This document shows positions 39,316 through 47,680 of a stretch of DNA of 64,000 bases, piece after piece; the stretch's first letter is position 1, and each line of letters begins with the position of its first letter. The notes beneath the pieces were generated by a model. That model did no database searches. It saw only the letters and a list, made by a program, of their open reading frames with translations, and had not been told where the DNA came from. The DNA lies in the NCBI RefSeq assembly GCF_000959445.1, contig NZ_CP009631.1, positions 1,178,001 to 1,242,000 of the forward strand. The letters are read 5' to 3'. A program made the translations under genes and the position numbers. Source of the stretch: Burkholderia vietnamiensis LMG 10929. GTDB taxonomy: Bacteria > Pseudomonadota > Gammaproteobacteria > Burkholderiales > Burkholderiaceae.

Positions 39316-40059
39316 ATGACTAAGCGAATTGCAGTTGTGACGGGTGGAATGGGCGGCCTCGGCGAAGCGATCAGCATCCGGCTGAGCGATGCGGGCCACC
39401 GGGTCGTCGTCACGTATTCGCCGGGCAACAGCGGCGCCGATCGCTGGCTCGGCGCGATGCATGCGGCCGGCCATGAATTCGACGCGTACCCGGTGGACGT
39501 GGCCGACCACGATTCGTGTCAGCAGTGCGTCGAGAAGATCGTCCGGGACGTCGGCCCGGTCGAAATCCTGGTGAACAACGCGGGCATCACGCGCGACATG
39601 ACGCTGCGCAAGCTCGACAAGGTGAACTGGGACGCGGTGATCCGCACCAACCTCGACTCGGTGTTCAACATGACGAAGCCGGTGTGCGACGGCATGGTCG
39701 AGCGCGGCTGGGGCCGCATCGTCAATATCTCGTCGGTGAACGGCTCGAAGGGCTCGGTCGGGCAGACCAACTACGCGGCGGCGAAGGCCGGCATGCACGG
39801 CTTCACCAAATCGCTCGCGCTCGAAGTCGCGCGCAAGGGCGTGACGGTGAACACGGTGTCGCCCGGTTATCTCGCGACGAAGATGGTGACGGCGATCCCG
39901 CAGGACATCCTCGATACGAAGATCCTGCCGCAGATCCCGGCGGGTCGCCTCGGGCAGCCGGAGGAAGTCGCGGCGCTGGTCGCGTATCTGTGCTCGGAGG
40001 AGGCCGGCTTCGTGACGGGCTCGAACATCGCGATCAACGGCGGCCAGCACATGCATTGA
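39316..40059 (+). CDS. phbB: Acetoacetyl-CoA reductase
   Basis: NADPH-dependent short-chain dehydrogenase reducing acetoacetyl-CoA to (R)-3-hydroxybutyryl-CoA. The 247-residue SDR has the cofactor loop [15 protein letters not shown], and the Ser-Tyr-Lys triad in [23 protein letters not shown]; the [13 protein letters not shown] block is typical of PhaB. Start follows CAGG. The PHB synthase gene phaC is absent here, so polymerisation must be provided from elsewhere in the genome, where Burkholderia usually also have a phaC-phaA-phaB set; this would then be a second precursor module. Confidence 0.92.
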   Translation: MTKRIAVVTGGMGGLGEAISIRLSDAGHRVVVTYSPGNSGADRWLGAMHAAGHEFDAYPVDVADHDSCQQCVEKIVRDVGPVEILVNNAGITRDMTLRKLDKVNWDAVIRTNLDSVFNMTKPVCDGMVERGWGRIVNISSVNGSKGSVGQTNYAAAKAGMHGFTKSLALEVARKGVTVNTVSPGYLATKMVTAIPQDILDTKILPQIPAGRLGQPEEVAALVAYLCSEEAGFVTGSNIAINGGQHMH

Positions 40060-40158
40060 CGCGTGGCGGCCCGGCCGCGCACGGCCGGGCCGCGTTCCCG
40101 CAGTATCCAGCGCCGGCGCGGTAGGCACGCCGCGCCGGCCTCGCATTCCGGAGGAGGC

Positions 40159-40359
40159 ATGGGCGACACCTGGACGGGACTCGTGATCGGCGGCTCGGCG
40201 CTGGCCGTCGCGCTGACGATGGCGATCGCGCTGCACTGGCTCGAGCGGCGCCGCGCGCGGTTGCTGCGCAATTTCGATCATCGCGATTGCTGGGTCGTCG
40301 CGTATGGCAGGCGTCTTGCGCGTCGGCCGGTACGGCGCACGCGCAGCGGCGCGCGGTGA
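40159..40359 (+). CDS. Small single-span membrane protein, unknown function
   Basis: A 66-residue protein with one predicted membrane helix (about residues 5-28, LVIGGSALAVALTMAIALHWL) and a strongly basic cytoplasmic tail (RRRARLLRN..., ending RRTRSGAR). I do not recognise it. Support comes from a near-ideal ribosome-binding site GGAGGAGG directly upstream. It follows phbB by 99 nt on the same strand. Confidence 0.6.
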   Translation: MGDTWTGLVIGGSALAVALTMAIALHWLERRRARLLRNFDHRDCWVVAYGRRLARRPVRRTRSGAR

Positions 40360-40500
40360 GGGCGGCGGGGTGAGCACGTAGCGGCAGGCGATGGCGGCTG
40401 CGGCGCGCTTACGTACCGTGCCGCAGCCCGGCGCCCGTAGCCCGCAACCTGCAACCCGCGAGCTCGGCGGCGGTGCGCCGCTCGCTCGCAGTCAATCGCG

Positions 40501-40726
40501 CTCACTCGCCGTGCGTCTGCGCGCCGTCGCCCGAATCGCCCTTGCGAAAAATCCGCTCGGTCGTGCATTTGGCCGCATCCCAACCCTCGCGCAACGCCTG
40601 CGCGATGCCGTGGCTCACTCGCCGCGCGTCTGCGCGCCGTCGCCCGAGTCGTTCTTGTGGAAGACCCGCTTGGTCGTGCGCTTGGTCGCATCCCAGCCCT
40701 CGCGCGACGCGTGCGCGATGCCGTGG
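40501..40726. repeat. Diverged 113-bp tandem duplication covering the 3' end of the small secreted-protein gene
   Basis: Segments 40501-40613 and 40614-40726 are similar along their length (for example CTCACTCGCC at both starts and GCGATGCCGTGG near both ends). The right copy is the 3' end of the gene at 40615-40935; the left copy encodes a diverged version of the same 37-residue tail but, because 113 is not a multiple of three and a stop codon intervenes, it is out of frame. Confidence 0.85.
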
Positions 40727-40935
40727 CCGACCGCCTTCGCGGCGCTCGCGGTCGCATGGCCGAAGCTGCGCGCGGCCTCGCCGGTCTTGTGCGCGGCTTC
40801 CTTCGAATCGCGCTTGATGTCCTGCTTCACTTCCGACATGTCCGCGTGCGCGATCGGGCTGATCAGCGCGACGACGAACGCGGTGCAAACGAACTTGCGT
40901 GCTTTCACGACGTGGTTTCCTTCGGATTGATTCAT
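40615..40935 (-). CDS. Small exported Lys/Ala-rich helical protein, last gene of the polyene-like operon
   Basis: A 106-residue protein with a signal peptide (basic KARK, hydrophobic core, probable cleavage after AHA at residue 31). The mature 75 residues are Lys/Glu/Ala-rich with short repeats such as K-D-x-K-x-A and GHATASAAKAVGHGIAHA, predicting an amphipathic helix like LEA or apolipoprotein segments. I do not recognise a family. The start overlaps the dehydratase stop (ATGA, 40932-40935), and GGAGG lies 9 nt upstream, so it is co-expressed with the lipid-synthesis genes. Its 3' end is tandemly duplicated downstream. Confidence 0.72.
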   Translation of the reverse strand: MNQSEGNHVVKARKFVCTAFVVALISPIAHADMSEVKQDIKRDSKEAAHKTGEAARSFGHATASAAKAVGHGIAHASREGWDATKRTTKRVFHKNDSGDGAQTRGE

Positions 40936-41459
40936 CGGGCCTCCATGCGATCGCCGTGCGGCGCGGCCGATGCGCCGGCCGCCGCTGCATCGAGCATCAC
41001 CGCCGCGCGTCCGCGCAGCAGCACGCGCTCGCCGCAGCGCAGCGCGAAGTCGTACAGCACCGTGCGGTCGTCGCCGCCGATGCGCTCTGCCTCCACGACG
41101 AGCGGCAGCTCGAACGTGTCGAGCCGATCGACGAACGCATCGACGTTGCGCACGCTCGCGAGATAGCCGGCGCGCGGACGCGCCCGTTCGTCGTGCGCGC
41201 CGAGCAGCGCGCCGTGCACGGCCATCGCCTGCGCTGCATATTCGATGCCGCACACCGACGCGAGCCGGCCGTCGCGACGCAGCGGATGGTGCGCATCGCG
41301 GTGGCTCGTCGCGCTGCAGCGGATGCGCACGGCGTCCCACGCGTCGACGCGCTCGAGCATGCACATCGCGCCCGCGTGCGGAATGCGCGCGGCGATCCAT
41401 TCGCGATCGAGCGTCGTGGTCGACATCGGCGGCTGCGGCGTAGGGTCGACGGTCGTCAT
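40932..41459 (-). CDS. Hotdog-fold beta-hydroxyacyl-ACP dehydratase (ApeP-like)
   Basis: A 175-residue single hotdog-domain protein. The segment IPHAGAMCMLERV near residue 27 and CGIEYAAQAMAVHGALLG near residue 70 match the dehydratase of aryl polyene and flexirubin loci, where it removes water from 3-hydroxyacyl-ACP to leave conjugated double bonds. The active histidine is probably in PHAG. It overlaps both neighbours by 4 nt (ketosynthase-like gene upstream, small exported protein downstream). A second start at MSTTT, 11 codons later, is possible. Confidence 0.8.
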   Translation of the reverse strand: MTTVDPTPQPPMSTTTLDREWIAARIPHAGAMCMLERVDAWDAVRIRCSATSHRDAHHPLRRDGRLASVCGIEYAAQAMAVHGALLGAHDERARPRAGYLASVRNVDAFVDRLDTFELPLVVEAERIGGDDRTVLYDFALRCGERVLLRGRAAVMLDAAAAGASAAPHGDRMEAR

Positions 41460-42274
41460 CGCACACGCTCCATGGCCGCATCGGCCGGCGCGACATCGAC
41501 CTGCACGCGCGTATCGTCCAGATAGTCGAGTACGACGCGCGTCGCACGCCGCGCGGCCAGCGCATCGAGCAGCGGCAACGCACGCGCGGCCGGAATGCCG
41601 GCGCGCAGCGCTTCGAGCGCGGGCAGCGCGAGCGGCGTCGCCGCGGCATCGGTGAGCGCCACGTCGATGCGCGCCAGCGTGCGCTCGCTCGGCTGCGGCG
41701 CGAACACCAGCGCGACGCCGAATGCGTCGACGATCGGGCGCACGCTGCGCAGCGGCTCCGGATAGTCGGTGTCGTAAGCGATCAGCAGGATCGGCACGCA
41801 GTCGACCGCCACCTGGCACAGGCTCTCGAGGAGGCCCGCCGCAAAGCTGCCGTCGTGCGCGCACAGCACGTTCGACGTCGCCATCGCGCGGGTCGCGATG
41901 CTCCAGTAGCCGGCCGGCGCATTGTGTACGGAGTTGTGGAAGCGCGTCGGCGACAGCTGGCGATCGTCGCCGGCCAGCGTTTCGCAGATCGCATGGCAGT
42001 TCTGGCCATCACCGCCCGACGCGCTGAACACGGTCGCAAGCGTCGCCGCGTCGCGCCCGCTCGCCGCCGCGGCTTCGAGGCCGGCTGCCAGCGCGACGCG
42101 CACGACCGGGCCGGTGCGCCGGCGTTCCGCCGGCGGCAAGCCGGCCGGCGGCGGCAACACGGTGCGCGCGCTCGCGTAGGGCGCGTGGCCGGCGAGGACG
42201 GCGGCCGCGTGCGGCCAGTCGTTCAGCCCCGGGCCGACCAAGCCGATACCTTCGATGAATGCGCTGAGCGTCAT
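41456..42274 (-). CDS. Beta-ketoacyl synthase-like chain length factor
   Basis: A 272-residue protein matching the N-terminal ketosynthase-like family found as the partner subunit of aryl polyene ketosynthases. Recognisable blocks are IEGIGLVGPGLNDW at the start, VFSASGGDGQNCHAI and HNSVHNAPAGYWSIA. It is much shorter than a full ketosynthase and the Cys-His-His triad is not complete, so it should act as a chain-length factor in a heterodimer with the upstream ketosynthase. Starts with a 4-nt overlap with that gene and ends with a 4-nt overlap with the dehydratase. Confidence 0.8.
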   Translation of the reverse strand: MTLSAFIEGIGLVGPGLNDWPHAAAVLAGHAPYASARTVLPPPAGLPPAERRRTGPVVRVALAAGLEAAAASGRDAATLATVFSASGGDGQNCHAICETLAGDDRQLSPTRFHNSVHNAPAGYWSIATRAMATSNVLCAHDGSFAAGLLESLCQVAVDCVPILLIAYDTDYPEPLRSVRPIVDAFGVALVFAPQPSERTLARIDVALTDAAATPLALPALEALRAGIPAARALPLLDALAARRATRVVLDYLDDTRVQVDVAPADAAMERVR

Positions 42275-43500
42275 GTCGGCTCCCGGCGGTTCGCGCTCGC
42301 ATGGTCGGCGCGGCCGAACACCAGCGTACAGTTCGTGCCGCCGAAGCCGAACGAATTGGACAGCGCCGTGCGCATCTGCGCCGCGCGGCTCGCGAGCACG
42401 TAGTCGGCAGCGAGCGCCGGATCGGGTTGCGTCGTGTTGACGCCGGCCGGCACGAACCCCTCGCGCAGCGCGAGCGCGGTGATCACGGCTTCGAGCGCGC
42501 CGGCCGCGCCGAGCGTGTGACCGGTCGCGCCTTTGGTCGAACTGCACGGCGTGCGCGCGAGCAGCGCACCGACTGCGCGACTTTCGGCGGCGTCGTTGCT
42601 CGGCGTCGCGGTGCCGTGCAGGTTCACGTAGTCGATGTCGGTCGCGTCGAGGCCGGCCGATGCGAGCGCCTGTTCGATCGCGAGGCGCGCGCCGAGTCCT
42701 TCGGGATGCGGCGACGACATGTGATGCGCATCGCTCGATTCGCCGATGCCGAGCAGCAGGATCGCATCGTCGTCGAGTGCGTCGCGTTCAGCGGGCACGC
42801 GCTCGAGCAGCGCGAACGCGGCGGCCTCGCCGATCGAGATGCCGTCGCGCGCCACGTCGAACGGCCGGCACGGCTGACGCGACAGCAGTTCGAGCGAATT
42901 GAAGCCGTACAGCGTGGTCAGGCACAGCGTGTCGACGCCGCCGACCACGGCCGCGTCGATCAGCCCCGCCTCGATCATCCGGCGCGCGGAGCCGAACACC
43001 TTCGCGCCGGACGAGCAGGCGGACGAGATCGCCGTCGCCGGCCCGCGCAGCCCGCAATACGCGCGCACGAACGCGGCGGCCGAATACGGGTTGTGCGTAT
43101 GCGCGTAGCGGAAGTTGGCCGGCAGCGCGCCGCTCGCGGGATCGCGCCGCATGTACGCGCGTTCCGTTTCGAGGATGCCCGACGTGCTGGTGCCGACGAA
43201 CACGCCGACGCGCTGCGCCCCGTATCGCGCGACGGCCGCCGCGACGCGCGCGTCGAAGCCGTCCTGCACGAGGGCGAGCTGGGCGAGGCGGTTGTTGCGG
43301 CAGTCGAAGTCGGCGAGATCGGCGCGCACCGGCTGCGCATCGAGCCCGTCGACGGCGCCGATCCACGTGTCGAGTTCGGCGCGCTCGAAGCGACATGGCG
43401 AGAGCCCGCCGCGCGCGGTGCGCAGCGCATCGACGGTCGCGTCGACGCCGCGGCCGATGCAGCTGGTGCTGGTGAAGTGCGAGAGCAGGAGAGGGTTCAC
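42271..43500 (-). CDS. FabF-like beta-ketoacyl-ACP synthase of the polyene-like locus
   Basis: A 409-residue KAS II-type ketosynthase with the complete triad: Cys162 in SSACSSGAK, His295 in NLHGTATPSND and His328 in GATGHTLGAAG, plus the C-terminal FGFGGTNC. The opening LLLSHFTSTSCIGRG matches aryl polyene ketosynthases (ApeO group) rather than housekeeping FabF. It should elongate acyl-ACP with malonyl units together with the following chain-length-factor-like protein. GTG 43500 is chosen from the family N terminus; a TTG at 43539 would add 13 residues. The gap to the deacetylase gene upstream is 63 nt. Confidence 0.85.
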   Translation of the reverse strand: MNPLLLSHFTSTSCIGRGVDATVDALRTARGGLSPCRFERAELDTWIGAVDGLDAQPVRADLADFDCRNNRLAQLALVQDGFDARVAAAVARYGAQRVGVFVGTSTSGILETERAYMRRDPASGALPANFRYAHTHNPYSAAAFVRAYCGLRGPATAISSACSSGAKVFGSARRMIEAGLIDAAVVGGVDTLCLTTLYGFNSLELLSRQPCRPFDVARDGISIGEAAAFALLERVPAERDALDDDAILLLGIGESSDAHHMSSPHPEGLGARLAIEQALASAGLDATDIDYVNLHGTATPSNDAAESRAVGALLARTPCSSTKGATGHTLGAAGALEAVITALALREGFVPAGVNTTQPDPALAADYVLASRAAQMRTALSNSFGFGGTNCTLVFGRADHASANRREPT

Positions 43501-43563
43501 GAGGATCGCATCCGGGAGCCGGAACGCGCGCGGCAGCAACGCCGGCCGGCGCGTCGGGCGTGG

Positions 43564-44457
43564 TCAGAGTTTATCAAACGGGGTCCCTTGCAGGCCCGGC
43601 CGGACGCCCGCTGCGGGCGGCTCGGCCGCGGCGGCGGCGCGCAGCGTGGTCCACTGCAATTGCGCGTCGGCAGCCGCGCGCAGCAGCGCGGGCAGCACGT
43701 CGAGCACGACCGGTACGCCGCGCGCATCACGCGCGGCGTGCCCGTCGTGCACGAGCAGGATGTCGCGCGGCGCGAGGCCGTGGAGCAGCCGCTGCGCGAC
43801 GATGCCCGCGTCGCGCGTGCGCGTGTCGAAGCCGCGGCGCGTCCAGCTCGCGAGCTGCAGGCCGAGCTCGCACAGCACCGGCTCGAGGAACGGATTGCGC
43901 AGCCCGGCCGGCGCGCGAAAGAACTGCGGGCGCGTGCCGGTGAGTTCGGTCAGCGTCTGCTGCGCGGCCGCGATCTCGCGCCGCAGCGCGGCGGGCCCCG
44001 TCAACGAGAACGTGTGACGATGCCGCTGGCTGTGGTTCTCGACCGCGTGACCGCGCGCGACGATCGCCTCGATCCAGCGCGGATGCCGACGCGCGAGATC
44101 GCCGATGCAGAAGAACGTCGCGCGCGCGTCGTGGCGCTCGAGCAGGTCGAGCACGCGCGGCGTGACCTCGGGGTCCGGGCCGTCGTCGATCGTCAGCGCG
44201 ATCCGGCGGCCGGCGTCGGCCGGCAGCCGCGTCCAGTTCGGGCCGAGCAGCGTACTGCGCGGCCACAGGCCGGCCGCCGTCAGCGCGGCGTGCGACGCGA
44301 ACACGCTGCCGACAGCCCAAGGCCACGCGCCCGGTTGCGCGAGCACGGCCGCGAGCGCGCCCGCATGCAGCGCGACCGTGCCGGCGATCAGCGGCGTCGG
44401 CTTCCAGCGGCGCGCAGGGCCGCTCGGGTGCCGCCCATTGGCCGACGGCTCGTTCAT
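43564..44457 (-). CDS. Membrane-anchored polysaccharide deacetylase (NodB family)
   Basis: A 297-residue protein with two N-terminal hydrophobic stretches (about 22-66) and a NodB domain. Motif 1 TIDDGPDPE (metal and base Asp), motif 2 HSQRHRH and motif 3 RAPAG are present, so a metal-dependent deacetylase of N- or O-acetylated sugars is expected. Within a lipid-synthesis operon a glycan head group is a plausible target, by inference. The start overlaps the MMPL gene stop by 4 nt. Confidence 0.83.
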   Translation of the reverse strand: MNEPSANGRHPSGPARRWKPTPLIAGTVALHAGALAAVLAQPGAWPWAVGSVFASHAALTAAGLWPRSTLLGPNWTRLPADAGRRIALTIDDGPDPEVTPRVLDLLERHDARATFFCIGDLARRHPRWIEAIVARGHAVENHSQRHRHTFSLTGPAALRREIAAAQQTLTELTGTRPQFFRAPAGLRNPFLEPVLCELGLQLASWTRRGFDTRTRDAGIVAQRLLHGLAPRDILLVHDGHAARDARGVPVVLDVLPALLRAAADAQLQWTTLRAAAAAEPPAAGVRPGLQGTPFDKL

Positions 44458-46988
44458 GAGCGACCTCCTGTCTGATTGTGATGCGGGCGGTGCGCGGGCG
44501 GTGCGTCCGGTGCTTCCGATGCTTCGGCAGTGTCCGTCGCCCGCGGCGAGAGGATCGCCGCGAACGCGAGCGCGAGCATCGCGCCAGGGCCGACGGTCAG
44601 CCCGAAGGTTTCGAGCAGCGGCACGTGCGACAGCGCGAGCAGGCCGAAGCCCGCCACCGTCGCGGCGTTGGCGACCAGCAGCGACACGAGCGTGTACGGC
44701 GTCACCGGTTGCGCATCTTCGCGCTTGCAGAAGAACAGCGCATAGTTCGACCCGACCGCGACGATCAGCAACATGCCGACCAGATGCAGAATCGTCAGCG
44801 GCACACGGGCGAGCGCGAACGCGGCTGCCACCACCAGCACGGCCGCGACCAGCGGCGCGAGCGCGCGCAGCGCGCGACGCGGCGAGCGCAGCGCGATCAG
44901 CAGCAGCACGGCGATCGCCGCGAAGCCGGCCAGCGACAGCCGCAAGTCCTCGCGCACGTAGTCGACGTACAGGCGATCGGCTTCTGCCTTCAGGTCGACG
45001 AACAACGCATCGCGCACGCCGGCGCGCGCGACGGCCGCGCGGATCGCCGCCGTGTCGAGCGCGGCCGCGGCATCGGGCGCCGCCGCGGCCGACGACGCGC
45101 TGCGTGCGCGATCCGCCGCGCGCAGCGGCAGCATCGCGTTCCAGCGGCCGTTGCGCTCGGTCAGCAGTGCATCGACGGCAACGGCCATCGAGGTTCCGCG
45201 CAAGTCGGCGCGCGTGAGCAGCGGCGCGCGGCGCGCGGCGTCGACATCGGCGATGAACGGCGCGAACAGCTCGGGCTTCACGGAAACCGGCTGATTCGCG
45301 ACCGCGTCGCGCATGCGGGCGGCGAGCACGTCGGCGGCCGGCAGGCTCGCCTGCCGCGCGCGCTGCGCGGCGTCGCTCGGCAGATAGCGGGCGGGCGTTT
45401 CGAAGCCGGCGAGCGCGCCGCGATCGACGAGCGGCTGCAACTGCCCGGCGACCTGCTCCGCGCGTTCGAGCGCCGCCTGTTCGCTCGGCGCCGAGATCAC
45501 GACGAGATAGCGCACGTCCGGGGCGCCGACGTCGGCCCGCAGCCGTGCATCGAGCGCCTGCGCGCTCCCGGGGACGGGGCTGAGCGCGGCAAGCTCGCGG
45601 CTCCACAGGCCGTCGCGATGGATGACGAGCGTCGCGCACGCGGCCGCGACGAGCAGCGCGAGCGGCCAGCGCAGCCGCGGCGCCGCGGCCGCCGCGCGCG
45701 CGAGCAGCGCGCCGAGCCGCGACACGTCGCGAATCGCGACGTGCTCGCCGCGCAGATGCGGCAGCACGAAGCGCGTGACGAGCGCGGCGGCCGTCAGGCC
45801 GGCGATCGAATACAGCCCGAGCTGCACGAGACCCGGAAAGCCGGAGAACAGCATCGACGCGAACCCGCACACGGACGTCAGCACGCCGAGCCGGATCGTC
45901 GGCCAGTACGCGGCGATCCATGCGCGGGTCGCGTCGCCTGCGCGCGCGACGTTGCGCGAATCGGCGCGCGCCGACTGGACGAACAGGTAGATCGAGTAGT
46001 CGACGGCTTCGCCGATCAGCGTGGTGCCGAAGCCGAGCGTGAGCCCGTGGACCGTACCGAACGCGACGCCGACCGCGGCGATGCCGGCCGCGATGCCGGT
46101 GAGCACCGGCAGCAGCCCGAGCGCGAGCGTGCGCGGCGAGCGGTACAGCGTGAGCAGCAGCGCGACGATCAGCACGATGCTCGCCGTCGACAGCCGCTCG
46201 ACGTCGTGGCGGATCGTGTCGCGCGTATCGACCGAGAACACGCCGGGGCCGGTCATCGCGAGCGTGTAGGCGGCGCGGTCCGGCAGCGTCTGCGTCGCCG
46301 CCCCGAACGCGCGCCGCACGGCGTCGAGCGCGCGCGCCTGCGCATCGGTGTCGGCGCCGGCCGCGGCCGTCTGCACGACCAGCACCGCGCGCGTGCCGTC
46401 GCGCGACGCCCACACGCCGTCGCGCAGCGCGGGCTGGGCGCCGTTGTCGAGCTGGTCGACGAGCGCCGTCACCTCGCCGGTCGGGTCGCGCGGCAGCAGC
46501 GCCTTCGCGACGAGCCCCGCCGACGAACTCAGCAGGTCGAGGCTGTCGCCGAGCGCGCGGTGCAGGCCGTCCGCGCTGAAGCGTTGCGGGTTCACCGCCG
46601 GGCTCAGCAGGTAGCGATGATCGAACACGAACTGCCGGTCGCGCGCGTCGTTCGCGGCTTCGCCGTTGTTCACCGCCGAGAACTGCCGATCGTCGCGCAG
46701 CGTGCGTGCGATGCGCCGCGACAGCGCGGCGCGCGTGGCCGCATCGCCGCCGTCGATCGCCACCAGGATCAGCCGCGACACGATCCCGTCGCGCAGCTGG
46801 TCGACGAGCACGCGCTGCGCGGCGCTCGGCGCACGCGGCAGGAACGCGGACAGATCGGCGGTGAAATTCGCGCGGGCGATCGCCGCCGCGCACGCGACCA
46901 GCGCCAGTGCCCATACGAGCACCGCGGGTTGCCGCCAGGCGGGCGAATGCCGTGCGACGGGGCCGGCCGAGCGGGGGCGCTCGTTCAT
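44454..46988 (-). CDS. MMPL/RND-family lipid exporter
   Basis: An 844-residue inner-membrane protein with the two-fold RND/MMPL topology: one helix, a large periplasmic domain, five to six helices, then the same again (helical clusters about 255-400 and 690-810). Characteristic stretches are TTLIGEAVDYSIYLFVQ and VAVGSNYALFFCKR, equivalent helix-4 regions with the charged residues expected for proton coupling. It should move the finished lipid across or out of the inner membrane, as for the exporters of aryl polyene and xanthomonadin loci. Overlaps both neighbours by 4 nt. Confidence 0.87.
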   Translation of the reverse strand: MNERPRSAGPVARHSPAWRQPAVLVWALALVACAAAIARANFTADLSAFLPRAPSAAQRVLVDQLRDGIVSRLILVAIDGGDAATRAALSRRIARTLRDDRQFSAVNNGEAANDARDRQFVFDHRYLLSPAVNPQRFSADGLHRALGDSLDLLSSSAGLVAKALLPRDPTGEVTALVDQLDNGAQPALRDGVWASRDGTRAVLVVQTAAAGADTDAQARALDAVRRAFGAATQTLPDRAAYTLAMTGPGVFSVDTRDTIRHDVERLSTASIVLIVALLLTLYRSPRTLALGLLPVLTGIAAGIAAVGVAFGTVHGLTLGFGTTLIGEAVDYSIYLFVQSARADSRNVARAGDATRAWIAAYWPTIRLGVLTSVCGFASMLFSGFPGLVQLGLYSIAGLTAAALVTRFVLPHLRGEHVAIRDVSRLGALLARAAAAAPRLRWPLALLVAAACATLVIHRDGLWSRELAALSPVPGSAQALDARLRADVGAPDVRYLVVISAPSEQAALERAEQVAGQLQPLVDRGALAGFETPARYLPSDAAQRARQASLPAADVLAARMRDAVANQPVSVKPELFAPFIADVDAARRAPLLTRADLRGTSMAVAVDALLTERNGRWNAMLPLRAADRARSASSAAAAPDAAAALDTAAIRAAVARAGVRDALFVDLKAEADRLYVDYVREDLRLSLAGFAAIAVLLLIALRSPRRALRALAPLVAAVLVVAAAFALARVPLTILHLVGMLLIVAVGSNYALFFCKREDAQPVTPYTLVSLLVANAATVAGFGLLALSHVPLLETFGLTVGPGAMLALAFAAILSPRATDTAEASEAPDAPPAHRPHHNQTGGRS

Positions 46989-47680
46989 CGGTTCGCGGGC
47001 GCCGGTTGCAGGCGCATCGTCGAATGGTCGCCGTCGGCCTGCCGGATCGCGACGCTGCGCAGCACGTCGCGCGTGCCGTCGAGCGTGATCGAGCTGACGA
47101 CCTTCAGCATCCGCGCATCGAGCGGCGTGAGCGTGAGCGTCCAGTCGTCGCCGTGTCCGTCGACCACCACCTTGTAGAGCTGTTCGAGCGCATAGCGATT
47201 GCCGGCGAGCGTCGCGCGGATGCTGTCGATGAACGCGCCCAGCTCGGGATAGCGCGCGAGCGCGAGCGCGTATTTGCGGTCGTTGCGCTCGACGGTGAGC
47301 ATGTCGCCGTCGACCACGAGATGCTCGGGCTTCGGGCGCAGCGTGTGCTTCTCGAGATGGTCGGGCGCGACGAACACGAGCTCGCCCGACGATTCCAGCG
47401 GCTCGGCCGCGATCGACAGCGTCTTCGTCTCGGTGAAGGTCGCGCGGCCGGATTTGTGCTGCGCGAGCGTCGCCATCAGCCGGTCGAGCGTCCACGCGGG
47501 GCCGGCGTCGGCCGCGTGGGCGGGCAGCGCGCAGGCCGCGGCCGCCGCGATGACGAGCGTGCGGGCGGCGCCGCGTAGCGCATGGAGCAGCGTGAACGAC
47601 GGCAACGACGACGACCGCGGGGGGCAGGGCCGCGGCAACGACGACATCGACGATGCCAACGAGCGACGAACGGCGATCAT
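46985..47680 (-). CDS. LolA-related periplasmic carrier protein
   Basis: A 231-residue exported protein. Signal peptide about residues 1-57 (cleavage after AHA), then a LolA-like half-barrel: LDRLMATLAQHKSGRATFTETKTL, SSGELVFVAPDHLEKHTL and VERNDRKYALAL are the family segments. Likely ferries the lipid product or a lipoprotein through the periplasm after the MMPL exporter. The start overlaps the acyltransferase stop by 4 nt (47677-47680); several later ATGs exist, but the overlap pattern of the operon supports 47680. Confidence 0.8.
   Translation of the reverse strand: MIAVRRSLASSMSSLPRPCPPRSSSLPSFTLLHALRGAARTLVIAAAAACALPAHAADAGPAWTLDRLMATLAQHKSGRATFTETKTLSIAAEPLESSGELVFVAPDHLEKHTLRPKPEHLVVDGDMLTVERNDRKYALALARYPELGAFIDSIRATLAGNRYALEQLYKVVVDGHGDDWTLTLTPLDARMLKVVSSITLDGTRDVLRSVAIRQADGDHSTMRLQPAPANR

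Noticed and set aside
40278..40757. Minus-strand frames through the 113-bp duplication as extra genes
   Set aside because: They are out-of-frame echoes of the small exported protein; no start signal fits.
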